From Marinospirillum sp035271045 (GTDB taxonomy: Bacteria > Pseudomonadota > Gammaproteobacteria > Pseudomonadales > Halomonadaceae): a DNA stretch of 64,000 nt. The position numbers and the translations under genes are program-made. The stretch lies in NCBI RefSeq assembly GCF_035271045.1, contig NZ_DATESC010000007.1:1-64000 (forward strand), in the 5' to 3' direction. The notes under the pieces were generated by a model that searched no databases, was not told the DNA's origin, and worked only from the letters and a program-made list of their open reading frames with translations. Shown here piece after piece: positions 44,681 to 53,573 of this stretch (position 1 is its first letter; each line of letters begins with the position of its first letter).

Positions 44681-45172
44681 TTAATTGCTCCCCGTTTCTA
44701 CACTTGTTTCAAACTCTTGCTCGCCACCTGCGCCATAACGCCAAACAATGCTTCTATAAACCAAACGAATACGCTCAAGGTATTGGCAAGTGTCGTTGTG
44801 TGGCTTAGTGCAATCAGGCATTTCTGTTGTGACTGATAGCAACTGTGCTCCCTTCATAACGATTTCATAAATAACTTTAGGCTGACCTTCAAGGTCGGGT
44901 TGATACCACGCTAGCTGAATGTCTAGTGTGTCTTGCTCGCATAATGCTTGATTTAACAGCGGTGATGCTGAATCAATGGGTTTTAATAATTCCGCAGGAC
45001 GATGCACCACACTGCCACCTAAGACACCGCCTTGCCCTTCGCCATGACGATCAAGGCTGTGTTGAAAAGCCAAAACCTCGACTAAACCTTCACCAATGCG
45101 GGTGTCATTAAAATTGCCTTGAATGCGCCCAAGGTTTTTGCCGGTTATTTTCATAAAGCCAGGCCTAGCCAT
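44681..45172 (-). CDS. Second Hcp-family tube protein
   Basis: This 163-residue protein shows the Hcp fold pattern in order: RIGEGLVEVLAFQHSLDR, KPIDSASPLLNQALCEQDTL, YEIVMKGAQLLSVTTEMPD, then ERIRLVYRSIVWRYGAGG. It differs strongly from the hcp at 53,016-53,531. Hcp hexamers stack to form the inner tube of type VI secretion. Its start overlaps the stop of the TssB/TssC-like fusion gene by 8 nt. The extra copy, next to an extra sheath-type gene, suggests a matched tube/sheath set. Confidence 0.85.
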   Translation of the reverse strand: MARPGFMKITGKNLGRIQGNFNDTRIGEGLVEVLAFQHSLDRHGEGQGGVLGGSVVHRPAELLKPIDSASPLLNQALCEQDTLDIQLAWYQPDLEGQPKVIYEIVMKGAQLLSVTTEMPDCTKPHNDTCQYLERIRLVYRSIVWRYGAGGEQEFETSVETGSN

Positions 45173-46724
45173 GCATACCTCCTGTCAGTGATGAAGTTAA
45201 GTTAAGTGTGAAGCTTTGACCCTGATGCCTTAAATGGGGTGTTAGCTGAAGGTGAATTTCTGGCTGCAGGCTTTCTTTGTTGGTGATGATAAGTTGTGCC
45301 GCCCGAAAAGGTTTACGGTGCATCACTTCAGTTGAAGGTTTTTCTTGTGCTGAAACGCTGTTTTGTAGCCATTGATTAAGCTGCGTTTCAAGGCTATTTA
45401 AAGTGTCGCTGCTACCCAGTTGTTCGCGTAATACCCGTTTTAAATAATGTGCTACTCGACTTAACGTTAGTAAATAGGGGAGTTGGTAATCGGGCTGCAG
45501 TTGCTGATTAAATTTTGCACCTAAATGCAAAGAAACAGGCTGCTCAAACGCTATAGTATTATTTTTACCCACACCTGCCAGTGTGAAACCTTGACGTGCA
45601 AAAGCGGCCAGCGTTGCTTGTGGCCAACGGGCTTCTAATGGCGGTAATGGTGGGGTATGTGCGTTCAGTTGATAAGGTGGCAGTAATGGGTCTTCATCGC
45701 CTGGCGAATTAAGCATTGCAGTATAGCCACCATAGTTTTGAAAACTATGTAAAACCAAGCTTGCCAAAGAGTAGCAAGGATTACCCCACAGCAGCGCATT
45801 TTTACCTTGTGGTGTTTGTTCTTTAAAAAGACCTTGTGGCATTTCTAGCTCATAGGGTGGCCTAATCAATACGCGTGGTAGCACCAGACTTAAATAACGA
45901 CTGGCAGGTTGTTGCATTAATTCACGTAGTTTTATAAAGCGTTTGCTATTGGCTAGCTCTAAGGCTTGTTCAGCAGAAACGCTCTGCGTAAACGCATCTA
46001 AATCAAACAAACTAGGATCAACACCCGTTAAAACAGGGGCATGAGCGGCTTGCCCTAGTTGTGCTAAAGCACTTAAATCGTTTAGGTCTTGCTGGTTATT
46101 ACGCCAAGCGTTATCAACTAAGATTAAGCTGTAAGGTTGCCCACCGTATTGACCTAATTCTTCAGCATAAATTTTTTGAAATAATGCGCTGTCGATAAGC
46201 TGTGTAGCATTTAAGTTATAGTGCAGCTCTTCATGGCTTTGGTGTAATAACACAATTTCTGTCATCGCATTTTCAGCTGCTTTACGCATTAAGCGATCAA
46301 TGCTGCGCCATGTGGCTTCTAACTGACGAATTTTAGGGTCGTAAAGTAGCTGATTAACCAACGCCATTGCTAATTTGTTATTTTTTAGTTGTTGAAACTC
46401 AGCTTCAGCAGCCATTTTTTCAGTTGAAATGTTAGGTAAATGCTGAAAAATAAACTTTAAAAGTTGGGTGGGGTGTAAGTCATTTAAGTGGCTTATTTTA
46501 AGTTGCAACCAACCAAGGCTGGGCAAATTAACGTTAATGATGGGTTGCTGCTGCGCTAACCAGTCACTAAAGGTTGTATGGTGCTGCGTACTAAATACCA
46601 CTAAATTTTCTTTAATTAGCCCAAGGTCTGCCAGAATCAAAATACGGCACGTCAGCGGTGAGCGCGTTGCACCAGCCAAGGCAGAATCAAACGGAAGGTT
46701 TGCTTGAGTAAGGGCATTTATCAT
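45165..46724 (-). CDS. TssC paralog with TssB-like N-terminal part
   Basis: The 519-residue protein ends like TssC: ATWRSIDRLMRKAAENAMTE, SALFQKIYAEELGQYGGQPY, and RVAHYLKRVLREQLGSSDTL. Its first ~100 residues look like TssB (CRILILADLGLIKENL... ISHLNDLHPTQLLKF), as if small and large sheath subunits were fused. A separate TssB and TssC pair is at the operon start. It lies between tssM and the second hcp, with ATGA overlap to tssM. Function could be a modified sheath piece or a baseplate adaptor. Confidence 0.8.
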   Translation of the reverse strand: MINALTQANLPFDSALAGATRSPLTCRILILADLGLIKENLVVFSTQHHTTFSDWLAQQQPIINVNLPSLGWLQLKISHLNDLHPTQLLKFIFQHLPNISTEKMAAEAEFQQLKNNKLAMALVNQLLYDPKIRQLEATWRSIDRLMRKAAENAMTEIVLLHQSHEELHYNLNATQLIDSALFQKIYAEELGQYGGQPYSLILVDNAWRNNQQDLNDLSALAQLGQAAHAPVLTGVDPSLFDLDAFTQSVSAEQALELANSKRFIKLRELMQQPASRYLSLVLPRVLIRPPYELEMPQGLFKEQTPQGKNALLWGNPCYSLASLVLHSFQNYGGYTAMLNSPGDEDPLLPPYQLNAHTPPLPPLEARWPQATLAAFARQGFTLAGVGKNNTIAFEQPVSLHLGAKFNQQLQPDYQLPYLLTLSRVAHYLKRVLREQLGSSDTLNSLETQLNQWLQNSVSAQEKPSTEVMHRKPFRAAQLIITNKESLQPEIHLQLTPHLRHQGQSFTLNLTSSLTGGMHG

Positions 46725-49700
46725 AGCGCATTCTCACGCATAATGTACCTTGGTAAGCGTTGCCTACTTGCCATTAGCACATCAATGACTTGTGTATGCC
46801 CACGCAAACCAAACTGTAAATCAATGTATTGAATATTCCATTCAGCTAGACGGTCTTCATAAAGCGGAAAATCTGCGCTTTTAAAGCGCTTAGCACCTTG
46901 CGAAAAATCTTCTAAAAAGTTGGGGAAGCCGTAATGCCCCGAATAGTTTTTAACTAGCTGGTAATTATCAACTTGAATGGTTAAGCGCACATTGGTGCAA
47001 TTGAGTGACCAGTTGAATTCAGCCGCCCGTTGGTAGTTTAAGTTTTCTAATTCTTGTAGCCCATTTTCACATTGCATTTCTAATAAAGTACGGCTGGGTA
47101 ACTTTTTAGCGCCAGGGTTGACTGTAATTGGGCGCGTACTAAGAATCACCGCATAGTTATCACGGTTTTGTTTTCGGTATTCATCGGCCTTGCTTAAAAA
47201 ACCAAGTAGCTCTTTATTAATGGGGTAAGCAATCCCAAAGGCGCTACGACCAATATAACCCGCACCAAAACGCCTTTGTACAAAAGGGCTTAAATGTTGA
47301 TCAAAAAAACTCCATAGCAAGCCACCTTCAGAATAAAGAAAGCCAGCCATACGGTCTTCAGGCACACCTTCTGCCGCTGCTAAAAAAGCTTCTTCCCAAA
47401 GGCTTTGCATTTGATCCGATGACTCTTGAATTAAGTAGCGACGAAACATATTTAAAGGACCACGAAACACCGCCCAAAAAGGCTCATTAAAATCGGTGTT
47501 ACGTCCTAATAAACCTTGTAAATCTTGCAGTTGACGATAACCTGTGGCTAAAGCTGTTTGTCCACGCGCAGGATCATCGGGGTTGTTATATAAATCTTGC
47601 ATACTTAAATGTGCGATGGACTTAACTTGCGATTCTTTAGTTAGTTCACGAATATTGGCGCGGTATTCACCCAGCAACTTAGCGGCTCGCTCAACCATAA
47701 GCGCTTGTTCATCTTTAATCGCTTCATCAGCCCCCATTTTTTTACCAGCTTTGGCAGCCATTTTCCCAACATTACCCGCGCGTTTAATGATTTTTAGCGT
47801 TAACTTTTTTAAAGCGCCGGTATCTGTTTCATTCGGTGCAATTGCAACCATGTCGGCATAAAGCTCAATCATATAAACCCATTCGGGTGATTTATCATCC
47901 ATAAAGGGCTTTAATTCAGTGGCGAGCCGATTCAGCACTAAAAAGTGTTGGTTGCGGCTAGTCGCTTGCATATCAATCGCTTCACGCCAGCCATTGCTGC
48001 CTTCTATAACGTCAACACCGTTTTGAAAAGCCAGCGCAAACTGCTTCCAAGCTTCTAGGTAGCGAGCACGGTAGTTCTCTTCAAAACCAGGAATTAATGT
48101 ATTAACTTGATCGGCAATATCTTGCGTTGCTAACAGCTGTTCAATAAAGTCATCAATTTTTTCTTTACCAATCACTGTAAAAGCGGCGGGTACTCGCACA
48201 TCATTGGATGCGCGGATGCCCCGCCAATATTCCCCCAAGCGTACTTCATGCTCCCCTGCAGAAAGGTTGCCCCAGTCGATTAACCAGTCAATACTGCCAG
48301 GGCTTTTAGCTAAAATACGTTGTAAGTAAACACGCTTATTACTTAAACGGGTTTCAATACGATCACGGTCTTCTTGCCAACATAGATAAAGTAAATACAC
48401 CTGATTTAAAGTGGCGAGTTGCGATATATTCAAAGCGGCAAGCGTCGTATCATCTTGTAGTGTATAAGCTTGTGGCATAGCACTGAGTTGTTCTGAGCTA
48501 GCACCATCTAAGAAAGCTTGCAGTAGGTTAATTTCACGCACTAGCTGTCCAACAAAACGCGCCATTTCTTGACCCAGTTCGTTGCCGCTTAAATTGCCTT
48601 CAAACAGTTGTTGTTCAGCGCTGAGTTGTAATCGTCGATCAAGCGGTAAAATTAAATTTTGATCGACCCGTTGCACAAATACCCGTTGCAATCTTTGTTG
48701 GAAATCTGGCGTGGTGGTTAAGCTATTAATCCAAGGTAAAAAGCTACGGTTTTGTAATTGGTCAATCATGCTTGAAAGCTGTTGATTAACGCGAAGATTG
48801 CTAGAAAAATCACTTTGTTCAACTAAGTTACCGGCATAACGCTGATTAATGTCATCTAAAAAAAGTAAATCTTGTCGGTAAATTAGACCCAGCGTGCCAA
48901 CTAATAGCAAAAGAATGAGGGCATAACCGCTAATCCATAGATTACGGATAGCGCGTTCAGCACGTACCGCTGCGGGTAATCGCGTGACGTGTGCGCGTTC
49001 ATTAGGTAAGACTTGGGTTAATAAGTCATGGCAAAACAAACCTTGTGGTAAAGGGCTGGCATCCTCTTTTTTTAAGCTACCAGCAAGAAAAATACCGCGC
49101 AGATTAGGCAGTTCTTCAAAGACGCTTTCTTGAAAAATACCTCGCGTGAAATTGCGTAGCCGAGTCGATACTTCACCTAAACGGCTGGGTAAAATCAGTG
49201 CGTCGGGGTCTACATTACCGCTTCTTAAAATAAATAAGTTTAAGTCTTTAAGGCGTTCAGACAGATTTTTTAGACTGGTTTCAACAAAAGTGTCGGCGCT
49301 GCTGCCTTCTTGATTTAAACAGCCAAGGGCTTGTTCTTTAAGGTGTTGAGGCAGTGAATCTGCCCAGCTAGCAGCACCTTTAAGTTGGTCTAAGCCAGTT
49401 AGCACTAGATAAACAGGGAATTGTGTTTTTAGCTGATTAACAATTTGCCCTAGCATATCGCGTAAATATAAGCCTTGATCGTAAAGCTGTTCTTCGCTTT
49501 GTTGTTCTAGCCATTGCCAATCGATTGGCAAAATTAAACCATTGATGGGTTCTTCTTGGCGACTAGCAACCAGCAACTGTAATAAGCGCCGCCATTCTGG
49601 TGCATGATGACCTTTGCGGTCATACAGTTGCTCTGGTAATTGCAACAGCATACTTTCATTGTAAGGCCAAAATGTAATGCTGCTTTCTGGGCCAGTAAAC

Positions 49701-50134
49701 CGGCTTTCTGCATCCGTAGGTAAGGTGACTCTTGCTGATTTAAGCCAGTCAGCGACTAGTGCGCGGTCGCTTAATAATAAAAACCACGGTAAAGCATAGT
49801 TAGGATGTAAGCGTTTATCTTGCAGTGAACTATTGCGTAAAAAGCTTAATACGCTTTTAAAGCGAGTATCTAAGGCTTGTGTATCAAGGGTTTCTTCTTG
49901 CTGATCGTCTAATGTATCTTTTTCTTGTAATAAGCGTTTAGCCCTTATCCGTGCTTGAATACGTAGCAGTAATCGACGACCGATACGGTAGGTTAGCCAG
50001 ATAACAAACAAAGAAAAAACTAAGGCAAGCCCATTTTCAAACGGGTAGCCTAGCAGTAAGGCACCAAAAATGGAGGTGGCTGCAATTAACCCCCAAATAA
50101 TAATTAATAAGAGAACTTTGAATAGAGTTTTCAC
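46721..50134 (-). CDS. tssM: T6SS membrane complex protein TssM (IcmF), no P-loop
   Basis: The 1137-residue inner-membrane core protein has two N-terminal helices (about 3-24 and 32-48), a third near 395-417 (ALILLLLVGTLGLIYRQDLL), and a large periplasmic domain. Homologues usually carry a Walker A site after PW in the region LPWFLLL. Here that segment reads LPWFLLLSDRALVADWLK, so no GxxxxGK[ST] exists. Some family members also lack it. The start is a GTG at 50,134 with AAGG upstream. It ends in ATGA overlap with the next gene. It pairs with TssL and TssJ. Confidence 0.93.
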   Translation of the reverse strand: MKTLFKVLLLIIIWGLIAATSIFGALLLGYPFENGLALVFSLFVIWLTYRIGRRLLLRIQARIRAKRLLQEKDTLDDQQEETLDTQALDTRFKSVLSFLRNSSLQDKRLHPNYALPWFLLLSDRALVADWLKSARVTLPTDAESRFTGPESSITFWPYNESMLLQLPEQLYDRKGHHAPEWRRLLQLLVASRQEEPINGLILPIDWQWLEQQSEEQLYDQGLYLRDMLGQIVNQLKTQFPVYLVLTGLDQLKGAASWADSLPQHLKEQALGCLNQEGSSADTFVETSLKNLSERLKDLNLFILRSGNVDPDALILPSRLGEVSTRLRNFTRGIFQESVFEELPNLRGIFLAGSLKKEDASPLPQGLFCHDLLTQVLPNERAHVTRLPAAVRAERAIRNLWISGYALILLLLVGTLGLIYRQDLLFLDDINQRYAGNLVEQSDFSSNLRVNQQLSSMIDQLQNRSFLPWINSLTTTPDFQQRLQRVFVQRVDQNLILPLDRRLQLSAEQQLFEGNLSGNELGQEMARFVGQLVREINLLQAFLDGASSEQLSAMPQAYTLQDDTTLAALNISQLATLNQVYLLYLCWQEDRDRIETRLSNKRVYLQRILAKSPGSIDWLIDWGNLSAGEHEVRLGEYWRGIRASNDVRVPAAFTVIGKEKIDDFIEQLLATQDIADQVNTLIPGFEENYRARYLEAWKQFALAFQNGVDVIEGSNGWREAIDMQATSRNQHFLVLNRLATELKPFMDDKSPEWVYMIELYADMVAIAPNETDTGALKKLTLKIIKRAGNVGKMAAKAGKKMGADEAIKDEQALMVERAAKLLGEYRANIRELTKESQVKSIAHLSMQDLYNNPDDPARGQTALATGYRQLQDLQGLLGRNTDFNEPFWAVFRGPLNMFRRYLIQESSDQMQSLWEEAFLAAAEGVPEDRMAGFLYSEGGLLWSFFDQHLSPFVQRRFGAGYIGRSAFGIAYPINKELLGFLSKADEYRKQNRDNYAVILSTRPITVNPGAKKLPSRTLLEMQCENGLQELENLNYQRAAEFNWSLNCTNVRLTIQVDNYQLVKNYSGHYGFPNFLEDFSQGAKRFKSADFPLYEDRLAEWNIQYIDLQFGLRGHTQVIDVLMASRQRLPRYIMRENAL

Positions 50135-50187
50135 AGAATAAGCCTTTTTATGGAAAGTCTGCCAATTATGGAAAGTCTGCTAATGCG

Positions 50188-50865
50188 TTAAATTAACGCG
50201 ACCAGTCGTTGAACGAGCGATAGGATTTCGACTCGCATTACCACATACAACAACATTACCCCTAAGGCAGGCGCACCTATATAAAAGGGTAAAAGTGTGT
50301 AGCGTGAGTGGTTGCGAAGCTTAATTGGACCTGAGGGTGGGTAGGCTTCGGGTGTTAGTATTGCCTTGTCATCCGACCAAGGTATTTTTTGTCCTTGCGA
50401 TAAAAGTTCAAAATTTTCTAAGCGCATACTGTCTAGTTTGCTTCTGCCTACGGCACCAAAATAACGTCCAGCAAAGCCTAGTGCTAAACAGTAGTAATAA
50501 ACCTCACGCACGTCTCGATCAGCAGGATCAATAAGCGTTAATTCACTTAGGTGATTAAAAAACTCTTCGCCTGCTTTAGCCGTGTCGTAATAGCTTTTTT
50601 GTAATTGGTTGGCATTCCACTGCCCAGCGTGTTGCCAGCCACAAGACAGCAGGGTTTCGTCTATGTAAGCAATAACTGCAAAACGTGCTTTTTCATAATG
50701 TTCACGGCGATAACCAAGCGTTGCATAAACTAAAGCTTTTTCTGCTAAGCGCCGTTCAACTTCAATTTTTATACTTTCATAGTCAGGTTGTTCACCTGCA
50801 GCAATACGACTTTGCAGTTGCTTTACATAAGCGAGTAGGTCAATAAAACAGTCAATGAGCCGCAT
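50188..50865 (-). CDS. tssL: T6SS membrane complex protein TssL (DotU)
   Basis: The 225-residue protein has the DotU cytoplasmic helical domain (YARFAVIAYIDETLLSCGWQ-like EKARFAVIAYIDE, the ADRDVREVYYYCLALGFAGR block) and one C-terminal membrane helix (IGAPALGVMLLYVVMRV). It lacks the peptidoglycan-binding OmpA extension of long TssL forms. It is 4 nt downstream of the tssK stop. Confidence 0.95.
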   Translation of the reverse strand: MRLIDCFIDLLAYVKQLQSRIAAGEQPDYESIKIEVERRLAEKALVYATLGYRREHYEKARFAVIAYIDETLLSCGWQHAGQWNANQLQKSYYDTAKAGEEFFNHLSELTLIDPADRDVREVYYYCLALGFAGRYFGAVGRSKLDSMRLENFELLSQGQKIPWSDDKAILTPEAYPPSGPIKLRNHSRYTLLPFYIGAPALGVMLLYVVMRVEILSLVQRLVALI

Positions 50866-50869
50866 GGTA

Positions 50870-52255
50870 TCACCCCTTTATCGCGACAAGTTCAAGCGTT
50901 AAATCATCTGGCATATTAGGCCATGCCAGCTCAATCATTCCTTCACGTTCTACTTGCAGCCAAGCTTCATCGTGGCTACTTAAAACAAAGTAGGTTGAAT
51001 TAGGCCGTTGTGGTAAACCTTCAGGACGCACTTCTAGCAAAGTTTTATCAACCCCAGGTAAAGCACGTGATTGATAAATAGGCACTAAGGTTGGTGTACC
51101 TAACTTAGAAAATCTTAAAAAATTCTCTAGCCATTTATCCCGTCCTAACTGCGTTCTAACCACCAAAAATACTTGCTGTCCTGCTTCTAAAAACTTTCTG
51201 GGCAGCTCAAGCAAAAAGTTGCTATTTTCTTGCTGGCTAAAACGCGCTAAAGATTCTGATCCAATCGCAATCTCGTTAACTAAGCGATTAATAATTTGCC
51301 GTGCTTTAGTAAAACAATCGCCTAAATCTAAGTGGTCATAGCTAGGTAATTTAAGGTTAGAGCCTGAAATTTCACCACGAATATTGGCACCAACAGAGAA
51401 GCAGCTAAGTTCAGCAATTAACGTACGTACTTCTTGGTAAACACGTTCAGGCGGTATATTGGCTAGCTCTAATAAATGTGACAGCACTTGCACGCTACGC
51501 CCTAAGGTTTGTAGTGCCATGCGGTAGCGCAGCATTTGGGGATTAAAGTCTGAACCACGGTAATTAGCCGGTGGTTGTTTATAATCTTCTAGCTGAGTGC
51601 TGCGCGATAGTAGTTCATCACGCAGGTTCCTAACCCAAGCTAGCATTTCAGGTAAGGCACTAATGCTTAGCATGGGTGGTAGGTATTCAGGATCAGAATA
51701 AACCTGTTCGTTTTGTAAAATTAAGCGTGCCACCGGCAAGCTTTCTATGCCACTCATGGTGCTTAACTGGGCGCTGGTTACTAATTTTGCACTAAAAGTT
51801 AGTAAAGGTGTTTGAACCGGATTGCCCGCTTGGTATTGATCGGCTAATGATTCTGGGCGGTCGCTTAAACTGTAGCGCGGTACTTGATGGCGTGAAGGCT
51901 GGCTGCTGTTTTGTACGGCTAAGCGCTGATTTTTGGCAGCAATCACCAAATGAATTTGTAATGGCTCGCGTGAATCTGGCCAAACATCACCTTGTAAATG
52001 TAAGTCTTCAAGCTGTGCATTGTCAGGAAAGTGTAACCAGCTACCGTCACGCAGCAAAACACGCAGCTGATTAAAGCTAACCCTACCCGTAGCCAGTGCC
52101 CCAGCATCCAAGTCGCTAAAAGCTACGCCCCAAGGTAAAGCCAGTAGGTTTTGGCGTATTGCCTGCTGTGTATCTAGGTGAAATGCATCTAGGTACTGGA
52201 AATGATTAGGCTGTAAAAACAGCCCTTGATGCCAGTAGATTGGTTTATTGGTCAA
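50870..52255 (-). CDS. tssK: T6SS baseplate-membrane linker TssK
   Basis: The 461-residue protein has the classic start YWHQGLFLQPNHFQYLDAFH and the RVYQEVRTLIAELSCFS block. The C-terminal ends typical for TssK (YFVLSSHDEAWLQVEREG). It ties the baseplate to TssL/TssM. The start codon is a TTG at 52,255 with AGGAAG upstream, an uncommon start in this operon. Confidence 0.94.
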   Translation of the reverse strand: MTNKPIYWHQGLFLQPNHFQYLDAFHLDTQQAIRQNLLALPWGVAFSDLDAGALATGRVSFNQLRVLLRDGSWLHFPDNAQLEDLHLQGDVWPDSREPLQIHLVIAAKNQRLAVQNSSQPSRHQVPRYSLSDRPESLADQYQAGNPVQTPLLTFSAKLVTSAQLSTMSGIESLPVARLILQNEQVYSDPEYLPPMLSISALPEMLAWVRNLRDELLSRSTQLEDYKQPPANYRGSDFNPQMLRYRMALQTLGRSVQVLSHLLELANIPPERVYQEVRTLIAELSCFSVGANIRGEISGSNLKLPSYDHLDLGDCFTKARQIINRLVNEIAIGSESLARFSQQENSNFLLELPRKFLEAGQQVFLVVRTQLGRDKWLENFLRFSKLGTPTLVPIYQSRALPGVDKTLLEVRPEGLPQRPNSTYFVLSSHDEAWLQVEREGMIELAWPNMPDDLTLELVAIKG

Positions 52256-52285
52256 GGTTATCTTCCTTTATTCTTATACAGTCGA

Positions 52286-53008
52286 TCAGAAAGCTCGGGC
52301 GCGTAGGCTGTTAATGCGTTCTTCACCTATTTCAAGCCAAATATTTAGTCTTGCCGCTTCACCGGCAGGTGAAATGCTAGGGCCTTTAAACGGTCGCCAC
52401 GCAAAAGGCCACCACCAACGTTTTTTATTGGCATAAGGAATGGTTCGCCCAGTCACTGCTGGAATGGGCAATAGGCGAACGCTAGCATCTTCTGTCATTT
52501 GAAAATAGCCAGCCAAAATAGCTAAGTAAGCTGCGCCTTTAACACGGTCAAGCACCATCACTTTAGTCTCGCTCGGCGCTAAAATAATGCTGTTTTCTCT
52601 TAAAAAAGCTGCTGCCAGTTGCTTAGAATCTGCTGACATTAAATCGGTAAGCCGAAAAGAAGAAAATTGGTAGTTATCCAATTCCGTTGGGCTACTCATT
52701 TGAATAAATTTCAACATCAGTGTGCGTGCTTCACCCAACTGAGCATTGAGCTTTGGGTCGGCTTTAAGGTGTATAACAATGGATCTGGATTCATAAAGTG
52801 CTGACTCAGCAGGCAAGTGAGGTGGCATCCATTCCACACTCTGATATTGCCATTGGCTATTGGAAGGCTGCCATTCCCATTTAGCTTGCTCATCTAGCAG
52901 TTTATATTCAGGCTCAATTTGACCTTGCCACTTATCGACTGGCTTACCTGCACAACCGCTTAATAGCAGGGTAGCCAGCAGATAAAACAGTAAAAAGTGC
53001 GGTTTCAT
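52286..53008 (-). CDS. tssJ: T6SS outer-membrane lipoprotein TssJ
   Basis: The 240-residue lipoprotein anchors the trans-envelope complex in the outer membrane. The signal peptide LLFYLLATLLLSGCAGKP has lipobox LSGC. The TssJ strand blocks SIVIHLKADPKLNAQ and a later RTLMLKFIQMS are visible. It is longer than typical TssJ (about 170 residues), with a C-terminal extension. It lies 31 nt before tssK. Confidence 0.9.
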   Translation of the reverse strand: MKPHFLLFYLLATLLLSGCAGKPVDKWQGQIEPEYKLLDEQAKWEWQPSNSQWQYQSVEWMPPHLPAESALYESRSIVIHLKADPKLNAQLGEARTLMLKFIQMSSPTELDNYQFSSFRLTDLMSADSKQLAAAFLRENSIILAPSETKVMVLDRVKGAAYLAILAGYFQMTEDASVRLLPIPAVTGRTIPYANKKRWWWPFAWRPFKGPSISPAGEAARLNIWLEIGEERINSLRARAF

Positions 53009-53015
53009 TAATTAA

Positions 53016-53531
53016 TTACTCGCCTGCCCAGTTGTCGATTGCGGTACTAGAAGCCGTTTCATGATTCCAAGTAATGCTGCTGTAAGTAAAGCGTACTTCT
53101 TCATAAGCGCTAATTGCATCATTAGCTGGGTCTAAAAAGTCTGGTGATGAAGTAATAATGCTAACCACTTTAGCGCCTTCTAAATCAATGCTGTAATAGT
53201 GAACGGGCTGTCCGTCACTACCAGTGTCGGCGCTGCGGTAAAATTCTAGGGTACAATTTAATGACTTAGGTTCAGCCAAACACTGAAATAGTAAAGGCGA
53301 ACTTTTGTCAATAAGCTTACGAATTTGCAAGTATTCATGCTTACGATTTCCTGTTACCTGACCCGTTAAACGGTCGGTGGGTACGCTAACTTTTTGTTCA
53401 AAGCCGGTGACAAAAATTTCGTCTTCGTGACCGGATTTAAAAAAAGCACCAATGCTTTCTTGGCTAGATGCGCCTTCGCTTAAATTGTCGCCTTCTGCTG
53501 TTTCAATAGTCATGTAAATTACGTTTGGCAT
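53016..53531 (-). CDS. hcp: Hcp tube protein
   Basis: The 171-residue protein is the main Hcp: start VIYMTIETAEGDNL, FEQKVSVPTD, GNRKHEYLQIRKLIDKSSPL, CTLEFYRSAD, then YYSIDLEGAKVVSIITSSPD and FTYSSITWNHE. Hexamers form the inner tube and carry small effectors. It follows tssC by 42 nt and precedes tssJ by 7 nt. Confidence 0.95.
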   Translation of the reverse strand: MPNVIYMTIETAEGDNLSEGASSQESIGAFFKSGHEDEIFVTGFEQKVSVPTDRLTGQVTGNRKHEYLQIRKLIDKSSPLLFQCLAEPKSLNCTLEFYRSADTGSDGQPVHYYSIDLEGAKVVSIITSSPDFLDPANDAISAYEEVRFTYSSITWNHETASSTAIDNWAGE

Positions 53532-53573
53532 TGTTTATTCCTCATTGCTTAATGAAAGCCTAAAAATTTAGGC

